A DNA stretch of 9,926 nt, from the NCBI GenBank assembly GCA_029933495.1, contig JAOZOC010000086.1:1-9926 (forward strand). Direction: 5' to 3'. A program made the position numbers and the translations under genes. This document shows, one piece after another, positions 1-6,297 of the stretch. The notes under the pieces were generated by a model. The model was not told the origin of the DNA and made no database searches. It saw only the letters and a program-made list of their open reading frames with translations. Every line of letters starts with the position of its first letter. Positions within the stretch are counted from its first letter, which is position 1. This DNA is from Bacteroidales bacterium (GTDB lineage Bacteria; Bacteroidota; Bacteroidia; Bacteroidales; JAADJA01).

Positions 1-21
1 GTTAAGAGTTAGGAGTTAATT
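1..21. repeat. GTTARRA heptamer repeat, left flank
   Basis: Three consecutive 7-bp units read GTTAAGA, GTTAGGA and GTTAATT with no gaps. The same unit type reappears in phase just after the downstream gene (429-470), and both arrays end in GTTAATT. The array touches the window edge, so more units may lie to the left. The sequence shows the repeats directly; their function is unknown. Confidence 0.75.
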
Positions 22-39
22 GATATAAAATAGTATTCT

Positions 40-426
40 GTGAAAGAAGCCATACATCGTTTTGAAGATTTAGAATGCTGGAAGGCATGTAGAGAGGCCA
101 GGAAATATGTTTATTCAATTATCAAAAAATTCCCTGCTGAAGAGAAATACTCTCTAACTGATGGAATGCGAAGAGCATCAAGGTCAACTACTGAAAATAT
201 TGCTGAAGGATTTGGAAGATTCCATCATCAGGAAAATATCCAGTTTTGCCGAATTAGCCGGGGCTCAATCTTTGAATTAATGGATCAGTTTATTACTGCT
301 TTGGATGCAAAATATATAACAGATAACGAATATACTAAAGGAAGGGAACTATTGGAGAAGTCAAAAAATATCTTAAATGGTTACATAAGTTATTTACAGA
401 AAGCTAAAGATAGGGATAAGGGGTAG
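40..426 (+). CDS. Four-helix-bundle protein (S23 / 23S rRNA intervening-sequence protein family)
   Basis: A 128-residue protein of the small four-helix-bundle family first noticed in open reading frames within 23S rRNA intervening sequences; the Avd protein of diversity-generating retroelements shares the fold. Family signatures are clear: FEDLECWKACREAR at residues 8-21, the KKFPAEEKYSLTDGMRRA stretch at 29-46, NIAEGFGR at 53-60, and a C-terminal helix with RGSIFEL at 74-80. Length is normal, so the gene looks intact. The start is a GTG; an in-frame TAG at 31-33 excludes an earlier start and the next ATG (codon 43) would remove most of the first two helices. No reverse transcriptase or rRNA is nearby. 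Heptamer repeats sit on both sides. The cellular role is unknown; RNA or nucleic-acid binding is a family-level guess. Confidence 0.88.
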   Translation: MKEAIHRFEDLECWKACREARKYVYSIIKKFPAEEKYSLTDGMRRASRSTTENIAEGFGRFHHQENIQFCRISRGSIFELMDQFITALDAKYITDNEYTKGRELLEKSKNILNGYISYLQKAKDRDKG

Positions 427-428
427 AA

Positions 429-470
429 GTTAGGAGATAAAAGTTAGGGGTTAGGAGTTAAAAGTTAATT
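429..470. repeat. GTTARRA heptamer repeat, right flank
   Basis: Six ungapped 7-bp units follow the stop codon: GTTAGGA, GATAAAA, GTTAGGG, GTTAGGA, GTTAAAA, GTTAATT. They match the left-flank array at 1-21 in unit length, sequence and final unit, so the gene at 40-426 sits between two copies of one repeat family in direct orientation. Confidence 0.8.
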
Positions 471-482
471 AATAATGGGAAA

Positions 483-545
483 CGCATAACGCATAACACA
501 TAACACATAACACATAACACATAACGCATAACACATAACACACAA
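483..545. repeat. C(A/G)CATAA heptamer tandem array
   Basis: Nine 7-bp units in perfect phase: CGCATAA twice, CACATAA four times, CGCATAA, CACATAA and a degenerate CACACAA. The array starts 12 nt after the preceding heptamer array and ends 10 nt before the ATG at 556, taking the place of the usual leader and proximal promoter of that gene. Every ATAA unit can carry a TAA stop depending on frame; the one at 529-531 is in frame with, and closes, the downstream reading frame. It is not a CRISPR array: units are too short and there are no spacers. Confidence 0.9.
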
Positions 546-555
546 CATAACAGAC

Positions 556-2349
556 ATGAGTTTTTTCGATTTAAAAGATACATTAAGGCCTTTTACCGCA
601 CTCAAACAGTTTGGTAAAAACCCACACACAATAAATTATCCTAAGAAGACAGTAGAAGCATCTGACCGCTATAGGGGTTTGCATTACAACGAGCTGGATG
701 ATTGTATTGGTTGTGGTAACTGCTCTACAATATGTCAGAATGCTGCAATCGATATGATTAAAGTTGATGGTATTGAAGGCAAAAACGGTGATTCAGGACT
801 TCGCCCACGTGTTGACAATGGTCGTTGCTGTTGGTGCGCACTTTGTGTTGAAGTTTGCCCTACAGGTAGCCTCAGCCTTACTAAGGATTATAACTATGTT
901 ACCGACGATGCTGATTCATTCCTTTGGACTCCGGGAGTTGATAATCCTGAAGGAAAAGACAAAATTTCGTTCTCTACTGCTGATGGCGTTTCATTAAACG
1001 ACTTTAAACGTATTCCAATGCCTGAACTTGAAGGTATGGAACGAGTTAAATCTTTTGCAGAAGCTGTTATTGGATATAACGAAGAGCAGGCAAGGGCTGA
1101 AGCAAGCCGCTGTATCTCTTGCGCACTTTGTACAGAAGCTTGTCCTGACCATATGCATATTCCTGAATATATTAACGCAATTGCAACTGGAAATGATGCA
1201 GATGCACTCAGGATAATCTACGATAATAACCCATTACCTGAGATGTGTGGTAAAGTTTGTACACGCCGTTGTGAGGATGTTTGTGCAATTGCAGTTAGAG
1301 GAGAGCCTATTGCAATCAGATGGCTGAAACGTTATGCTACAGAAACAGCTCTTACTTCTGAAATCACTAAAGAAATAGTTAATCCGGAAATAAAAGAAGC
1401 AAATGGTAAGAAAGTAGGAATTGTTGGTGCTGGTCCTTCAGGATTGACTGCCGCTTATTATCTTGCACTCAGAGGATTTGATGTAACTATTTACGAAGCA
1501 AATGCTAAAGCAGGTGGTATGACAATGTACGGTATTCCGAAATATCGTCTTCCACTTGAGAGTCTCGACAAACAGATTGAATACATTGAAAAGATTGGTG
1601 TTAAAATTATATATAACACTAAAGTTGGAAAAGATATCTCCTTTGAGAAGATTTATAAAGAGAACGATGCTGTATTTATGGGTGTTGGATTTCCTAAGGC
1701 CTGGACACTCGGTATTGATGGCGAAGAAGCCAAAGGATCAATGCAGGCTGTTAACTATCTGCATATGATTAATGCCGATGAAAAAGTTGAAATAGGTAAT
1801 AAAGTTGTTGTTATTGGTGGTGGAAATGTTGCCATTGATGCGGCCAGGGTGTCTGCCCGTTTTGGTGCTGAAGTTACTATCCTTTACCGTCGTCGTATTG
1901 AGGATATGCCTGCTGACTGGGAAGAAATCGAAGGAGCTGAGGATGAGGGTATTCATATGATACCACAGGCTATTCCAATTAAGATACATTCTGATAGTAA
2001 AGGTAATGTTAAATCTATTGAATACCTTTTAGCTGAAATGGTTCCGGATGAAAAAGGCGGCAGACCAAAACCTGTTGCGATTGAAGGAAGTAACACAATA
2101 ATGGAGGTTACTGCTGTGATGGGTGCTATTGGTCAACAGGGTGATTACAGCTTCCTTGAAGGCGAGTATGAAGAGAAAATTAAGGTGGAAAGAGGAAGGT
2201 TTGTTGTTAACGCTGATCAGCAAACAAGTGATCCTAAAGTATTTGCCGGTGGTGATGCCGTTAACCGTACTGCTGATGCAATTAGTGCTATTGCCGACGG
2301 TTTAAGAGCTTGTAAAGCTATTGACAAGATGCTTGTTGGAAAAAAATAA
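556..2349 (+). CDS. FAD/NAD(P)-dependent iron-sulfur oxidoreductase: NuoI-like ferredoxin region fused to a GltD-like module
   Basis: A 597-residue cytoplasmic flavoprotein. Residues 1-115 resemble complex I subunit NuoI: TINYP and RYRG precede two CxxCxxCxxxC motifs (C50/53/56/60 and C91/94/97/101). Residues 180-250 carry the GltD-type N-terminal cluster region, C186/189/192/196 and C231/235/239/243. An FAD-binding GAGPSG lies at 291-296, an NAD(P)-binding GGGNVAID at 421-428 followed by YRRR at 444-447 (arginines of the kind that favour NADPH), and a closing AGGDAV at 564-569. That gives motifs for up to four [4Fe-4S] clusters plus FAD. The relation to glutamate synthase small subunit and NfnB-like electron-transfer proteins is clear, but no large subunit is in the window, so glutamate synthesis should not be assumed. 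More likely it moves electrons between NAD(P)H and ferredoxin or a partner oxidoreductase. Q61 replaces the usual proline after the first cluster. Start: first ATG after an in-frame TAA at 529-531. Confidence 0.9.
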   Translation: MSFFDLKDTLRPFTALKQFGKNPHTINYPKKTVEASDRYRGLHYNELDDCIGCGNCSTICQNAAIDMIKVDGIEGKNGDSGLRPRVDNGRCCWCALCVEVCPTGSLSLTKDYNYVTDDADSFLWTPGVDNPEGKDKISFSTADGVSLNDFKRIPMPELEGMERVKSFAEAVIGYNEEQARAEASRCISCALCTEACPDHMHIPEYINAIATGNDADALRIIYDNNPLPEMCGKVCTRRCEDVCAIAVRGEPIAIRWLKRYATETALTSEITKEIVNPEIKEANGKKVGIVGAGPSGLTAAYYLALRGFDVTIYEANAKAGGMTMYGIPKYRLPLESLDKQIEYIEKIGVKIIYNTKVGKDISFEKIYKENDAVFMGVGFPKAWTLGIDGEEAKGSMQAVNYLHMINADEKVEIGNKVVVIGGGNVAIDAARVSARFGAEVTILYRRRIEDMPADWEEIEGAEDEGIHMIPQAIPIKIHSDSKGNVKSIEYLLAEMVPDEKGGRPKPVAIEGSNTIMEVTAVMGAIGQQGDYSFLEGEYEEKIKVERGRFVVNADQQTSDPKVFAGGDAVNRTADAISAIADGLRACKAIDKMLVGKK

Positions 2350-2352
2350 TCG

Positions 2353-2372
2353 AAAACTTAAAAATAAGTTTT
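2353..2372 (+). other. Weak A/T-rich hairpin after the flavoprotein gene
   Basis: AAAACTTA (2353-2360) and TAAGTTTT (2365-2372) form an 8-bp stem with an AAAA loop starting 4 nt after the stop codon. It is nearly all A-T with no T-run beyond the stem, so it is a poor terminator by itself; it may only protect the 3' end. The real terminator is at 2401-2429. Confidence 0.35.
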
Positions 2373-2400
2373 ATAAACTCCGTTGAATTTAATTGAATCG

Positions 2401-2429
2401 AAAACCTCCTTTTTCAGGAGGTTTTTTTT
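2401..2429 (+). terminator. Rho-independent terminator of the flavoprotein gene
   Basis: AAAACCTCCT (2401-2410), a TTTTC loop, and AGGAGGTTTT (2416-2425) form a 10-bp stem with a GC-rich core, and the eight-T run at 2422-2429 completes a classic intrinsic terminator. It separates the flavoprotein from the lip genes, and the A-tract on the other side would allow some action in both directions. Confidence 0.92.
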
Positions 2430-2607
2430 ATTATAAAATATAAGGCTCAGCAGATAGTTTCTCAGAAAATCCATTTAAAAATGCCATTCCTCAGCAGGAG
2501 ATAATATTTTGTCATCCAAAAAAGCTATAAATCTATTCTGTAAAGATGTGATATAGATACAAATATATTCCAGGCTGAATATTCGTAAATCGTTAATCAA
2601 AATAGTA

Positions 2608-2615
2608 TAATTTTG
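2608..2615 (+). promoter_or_regulatory. Bacteroidota-type -7 element upstream of lipA
   Basis: TAATTTTG matches the Bacteroidota -7 consensus TAnnTTTG exactly. It lies 13 nt before the lipA start at 2629, implying a leader of only about 5-12 nt. No TTG -33 element is visible at the expected 19-21 nt spacing, so the call rests on one element. The rest of the 2430-2628 gap holds no gene; it contains only a short CTCAGCAG direct repeat (2446-2453 and 2490-2497). Confidence 0.45.
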
Positions 2616-2628
2616 CAGCAAATTTGTA

Positions 2629-3483
2629 ATGCTGATGACAGATAACAGACGAAGAAAACCGAATTGGCTGAAGACAAAAATCCCTATCGGGAAGCAATAT
2701 CTTGGTGTCCGGGAGATAGTTGAAAAAAACAGACTCCACACAATATGCACAAGCGGGCACTGTCCAAACATTGCTGACTGCTGGGGAAGAGGTACGGCAA
2801 CTCTGATGATACTCGGTGATATCTGTACACGTGCCTGCAAATTTTGTAATGTAAAAACTGGAAAGCCTTTGCCCGTTGACCTGAAAGAACCAGAACGCGT
2901 TGCCGAATCGGTTAAACTTATGAAAGTAAAACATTGTGTCCTCACTTCTGTTGACAGAGACGATCTAAATGACGGAGGTGCTGCAATATGGGCAGAAACA
3001 ATCAGAAAAATAAAAGAGATAAGTCCTGACACAACTATTGAAGCCCTTATTCCTGACTTTGACGGACGTAAAGAGCTTATAATGCAGGTTATTGATGCCG
3101 GTGCCGAAGTTGTTTCGCACAATCTTGAAACCGTTGAAAGACTGACACCATCAATCAGGAGCAAGGCAAAATATAATATAAGTCTGGAAGTTATTAAGAT
3201 AATTTCAGAGTCAAAGGCAAGGTCAAAATCAGGAATTATGCTCGGCCTTGGGGAGAAACATGAGGAGGTTCTTCAAACGATGGATGACCTGCTTGCTGTA
3301 AATTGTGAAGTTATGACAATAGGACAATATATGCAGCCGACTAAATTACATCTTGATGTAAAAGAGTATGTTAATCCTGACATCTTTGAAGAATACAGGA
3401 AGGCAGGTCTTGAAAAGGGCTTTAAGTTTGTGGAGAGCAGCCCGCTGGTGAGGTCATCATTTCATGCAGAAAATCATGTGTAA
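2629..3483 (+). CDS. lipA: Lipoyl synthase (radical SAM)
   Basis: Inserts two sulfur atoms into octanoyl groups on lipoyl domains of 2-oxoacid dehydrogenases and the glycine cleavage H protein, using two [4Fe-4S] clusters. The 284-residue protein has every hallmark: the auxiliary-cluster CxxxxCxxxxxC (C40, C45, C51), the radical-SAM CxxxCxxC (C66, C70, C73), and the C-terminal VRSSFHA (274-280), whose serine ligates the auxiliary cluster. Length is normal. The ATG at 2629 is followed by a second ATG at 2635; with the likely promoter so close, the second is an equally plausible start, and the difference is two residues. lipB follows on the same strand, so the pair is likely co-transcribed. Confidence 0.97.
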   Translation: MLMTDNRRRKPNWLKTKIPIGKQYLGVREIVEKNRLHTICTSGHCPNIADCWGRGTATLMILGDICTRACKFCNVKTGKPLPVDLKEPERVAESVKLMKVKHCVLTSVDRDDLNDGGAAIWAETIRKIKEISPDTTIEALIPDFDGRKELIMQVIDAGAEVVSHNLETVERLTPSIRSKAKYNISLEVIKIISESKARSKSGIMLGLGEKHEEVLQTMDDLLAVNCEVMTIGQYMQPTKLHLDVKEYVNPDIFEEYRKAGLEKGFKFVESSPLVRSSFHAENHV

Positions 3484-3539
3484 AGGTTGTGATTACAAAT
3501 GACAATCGTGGACGCTTGTCACATTTTAGTATATACAAA

Positions 3540-4274
3540 ATGGAGTTTCAAACATTATATAAGGATCTGGGAGTAATAAAGTACAAGGAGGCCTGGGACT
3601 ACCAGAAAAACCTTGTGGGACATATTTTTGAGACAAATAAGATAAACTCCGGATTACCGTTTTGTGAGCAGAATCTGAACTATAATTTTCTTCTGTTTTG
3701 CGAACATCCGCATGTTTACACTCTTGGCAAACATGGTTCTGAAAATAATTTGCTGATTCCTGACAAGCTACTTAAAAAGAAAGGAATTGAATTCTTTAAA
3801 AGTGATCGTGGCGGTGACATTACCTATCACGGGCCCGGACAGATAGTCGGTTATCCGATTTTCGACCTTGAAGCACTCGGTATCAGAACAAAAGAATACA
3901 TCTATAAAATGGAAAATGTTATGATAGGTGTACTTGAAGATTTTTCCCTTAAAGCTGAAAGACTTGAAGGAGCTACCGGTGTTTGGATTGATGCTCATAT
4001 TCCTGGAAAAGCCAGAAAGATATGTGCTATGGGTGTTAAGATAACAAAAGGTGTAACAATGCATGGTTTTGCGCTTAATGTCAACACAGACCTAACCTAC
4101 TATCAATATATCAATCCGTGCGGATTCACTGACAAAGGAGTAACATCACTTGAAAAAGAGCTGGGACGAAAAGTTGATATTGAAGAGGTTAAAGAAAAAC
4201 TTAAAAAAAGCTTTTGTGATGTTTACAACATTGATATCAGTCAGGAATTTATTGGCCCAATTCAGGATATCTGA
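3540..4274 (+). CDS. lipB: Octanoyl-[acyl carrier protein]:protein N-octanoyltransferase
   Basis: Transfers octanoate from acyl carrier protein to the lysine of lipoyl domains, providing the substrate for LipA. From the ATG at 3540 the protein has 244 residues. Signatures: DLGVIKYKEAWDYQ near the start, RGGDITYHGPGQ at 90-101, RKICAMGVK with the catalytic lysine K160, MHGFALNVNTDL, and INPCGF with the catalytic cysteine C194. The 34-residue K-to-C spacing equals that of the E. coli enzyme. The frame is open from a GTG at 3489, 5 nt after the lipA stop, which would add 17 residues (MITNDNRGRLSHFSIYK) that do not look like the family; the 3540 start is preferred because family members begin shortly before the DLG motif. 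The gene ends in tandem stops, TGATAA, and runs convergently into the minus-strand gene 16 nt away with no visible terminator. Confidence 0.95.
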   Translation: MEFQTLYKDLGVIKYKEAWDYQKNLVGHIFETNKINSGLPFCEQNLNYNFLLFCEHPHVYTLGKHGSENNLLIPDKLLKKKGIEFFKSDRGGDITYHGPGQIVGYPIFDLEALGIRTKEYIYKMENVMIGVLEDFSLKAERLEGATGVWIDAHIPGKARKICAMGVKITKGVTMHGFALNVNTDLTYYQYINPCGFTDKGVTSLEKELGRKVDIEEVKEKLKKSFCDVYNIDISQEFIGPIQDI

Positions 4275-4290
4275 TAAAAGCCCCGTTCTG

Positions 4291-6297
4291 CTACCTTATC
4301 TGTACTTCAATATCATCAACAAAGGCATCAACACCGGAAGGATTCCATACATAGACTTTCAGCACAGCTTCTTTATCTTTTATCTCCGTTATTTTAACGG
4401 ATTTCTTTACCTCAAACCATTCGTTTTCTGCAACTGCATCTCCTGCAAAATAATACACATCCCTGAATAAGGATTTATTGCCTCGATCAATTGAAATAAC
4501 CAGGGCAGCCTTGCTATTCACGTTGGTCAACACATTTAACGATACCTTAATGGAATGTAAAGCAGGGATATCAAAGAGATTTGCCTTGAAAGTAGAACTA
4601 TAAGGCATACTATCATTAACAAGACACGAAGAAAAACCAGAATACGCTTTCAGATTTAAGATATTCTCAGGGATACCGCAAACCGAATCATATTCCATAT
4701 TATTGAAATAAGATGTTACTGTGTCATTTGTCTGAACGTCAAGAAAAACACTCTTTTTCCATTCTGTACATTTATCCTGCAACTCACTTATCTGCTTAAT
4801 GGCAATGAGCGAATCACAAGATAAGAACTCCTGATTATAAACAGCAACCTCGATTCCCGGAACACTAAACTCATCACAAAGCTTATATCTATGACTCTGT
4901 AAAAATTCAGCTATCGTATTTTCAGAATCAACAATCTGAGCATGACTACTGACAAGAATGATACGTGGAGCCTTGCTATAATCAATCATTCTAAAACCAC
5001 TGCTATCATTCATACAGTATATGTCATCATCACCAAGATGGCTTATGGTGTTCTCATAATCGCTGAAGTAATCACGATTATAATAATATGTAAAGTCTCT
5101 GAACTTATACCATGCAGAAATAAGTACAATATTGTTTTCCGACTGCAATTTCATCACTTCAGGGACCACCTTCTTCCAGTTTTCTGACACATCCTGATAC
5201 ACCCGAAATGACCTGAACGGAATATATAGTATCACAAGTATCAATGCTAATTCAACTAAAATATTTATTCTAAGTGAACTAACGATATAAGCAAGCAAAA
5301 GGTAAAACCCGAGAGAAGAAAACAGCACATAACGCAATCTGAAAACCGGTGTAAACTGTGCAATCAAAAAATCACCAATAACCGGCAATATATACCACAA
5401 AAGAAGACGTATGAATATCTTAACATCAAATTTTTCAGAAAGAAATCTTCTTTCCCTATCAAATATTACAAGAAATCCAAATCCAGCTATTAAAGCGGTA
5501 TGAATTTTTAAAAAGGTCATATTCACCGAAAACTTTTCAAAGATATAACGCAATTCATGCAGCCCGGGAATAGCAAGCCAGAACGTCCCGGCTTCAGGAA
5601 TATTCTCAAAAACAATCCTTGCCCAGGGCAAATACAAAACGACACTTATAACAAAACTAATAATAAGATATTTAAACCCTTTCTTTGCGGACTTAAAAAA
5701 CAGAAGGGCGGCAATAAACTCAACAACCGGAACAAATACAGCAATATAATGGGTAAACATCAGTAGCACATTAACAATAGCAAGCCCGGCCAGGCTCCAC
5801 TTCTTCTCCCTCTTTAACGTATTTAAAAACAGATAGAACGACAGGGCTGTAAGAAATCCGACGAGAGCAAAAGCTCTGAGTTCGTGCGAAATCATCATCT
5901 GAACCTCAGAAAAGAGAAAAAGTATCGAGACTATAATGGCACTCAGCCTATTGAGATACCTGTCCGATAGCTTAAAAAGGAAAAATGCAGTTCCGGTACT
6001 TATTAATGCCGAAAGTCCCTTCAAATAAAATGAGCCAATACCAAAAACCTTAATCCAGTAATGAAGCATAAAAAAATAGAGAGGAGGATTTCTGTCGTAC
6101 ATCAACCTGTCAAAAAGTAGTTGGGGAGTTTGTTGGGAAAAGAATATAGTAAATCCTTCATCTCCGTAGATACTTTCGGTTGGGAGTGCCAGAAACCTTA
6201 TAATTAGATTCAAAGTAACAACAACTGCTAAAACCATTCCCCAAGATTTACTATTCAGGCTGTTAAGCTTATTTTCTATGATTGTTGTCTTTATCAT
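4291..6297 (-). CDS. GT39 / ArnT-like membrane glycosyltransferase with a long C-terminal extracytoplasmic tail
   Basis: A 668-residue GT-C fold protein of the dolichyl/polyprenyl-phosphate-mannose transferase (PMT, ArnT) type. After a first membrane helix at about 19-38 comes YGDEGFT (44-50) with the acidic D46/E47 pair typical of GT-C catalytic loops, then RNPPLYFFMLHYW (69-81) and SHELRAFAL (137-145), all family landmarks. Roughly ten hydrophobic segments run to about residue 362. Residues 365-490 look like the soluble alpha/beta periplasmic part of such enzymes. Residues 510-668 appear beta-rich and end in VDAFVDDIEVQIR, reminiscent of carbohydrate-binding beta-sandwich modules; this is inference. 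It should transfer a sugar from a polyprenyl-phosphate donor to an unknown periplasmic acceptor. Its ATG overlaps the upstream stop codon (ATGA), indicating translational coupling. Confidence 0.85.
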   Translation of the reverse strand: MIKTTIIENKLNSLNSKSWGMVLAVVVTLNLIIRFLALPTESIYGDEGFTIFFSQQTPQLLFDRLMYDRNPPLYFFMLHYWIKVFGIGSFYLKGLSALISTGTAFFLFKLSDRYLNRLSAIIVSILFLFSEVQMMISHELRAFALVGFLTALSFYLFLNTLKREKKWSLAGLAIVNVLLMFTHYIAVFVPVVEFIAALLFFKSAKKGFKYLIISFVISVVLYLPWARIVFENIPEAGTFWLAIPGLHELRYIFEKFSVNMTFLKIHTALIAGFGFLVIFDRERRFLSEKFDVKIFIRLLLWYILPVIGDFLIAQFTPVFRLRYVLFSSLGFYLLLAYIVSSLRINILVELALILVILYIPFRSFRVYQDVSENWKKVVPEVMKLQSENNIVLISAWYKFRDFTYYYNRDYFSDYENTISHLGDDDIYCMNDSSGFRMIDYSKAPRIILVSSHAQIVDSENTIAEFLQSHRYKLCDEFSVPGIEVAVYNQEFLSCDSLIAIKQISELQDKCTEWKKSVFLDVQTNDTVTSYFNNMEYDSVCGIPENILNLKAYSGFSSCLVNDSMPYSSTFKANLFDIPALHSIKVSLNVLTNVNSKAALVISIDRGNKSLFRDVYYFAGDAVAENEWFEVKKSVKITEIKDKEAVLKVYVWNPSGVDAFVDDIEVQIR

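Noticed and set aside
40..426. Avd protein of a diversity-generating retroelement
   Set aside because: The fold family is related, but no reverse transcriptase, template repeat or variable repeat is visible; the sequence fits the general four-helix-bundle family better.
429..545. Possible CRISPR array
   Set aside because: The units are 7 bp, contiguous and without spacers, and no cas gene is present.
556..2349. Plain glutamate synthase small subunit (gltD)
   Set aside because: The extra NuoI-like N-terminal region and the absence of a large subunit in the window make that name unsafe.
2475..3164. 229-codon open frame on the minus strand opposite lipA
   Set aside because: It runs antisense to the unmistakable lipA coding sequence and shows no family signature; it is a frame shadow.
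4275..4290. Bidirectional terminator between lipB and the GT39-like gene
   Set aside because: The 16-nt gap holds no inverted repeat or T-run.
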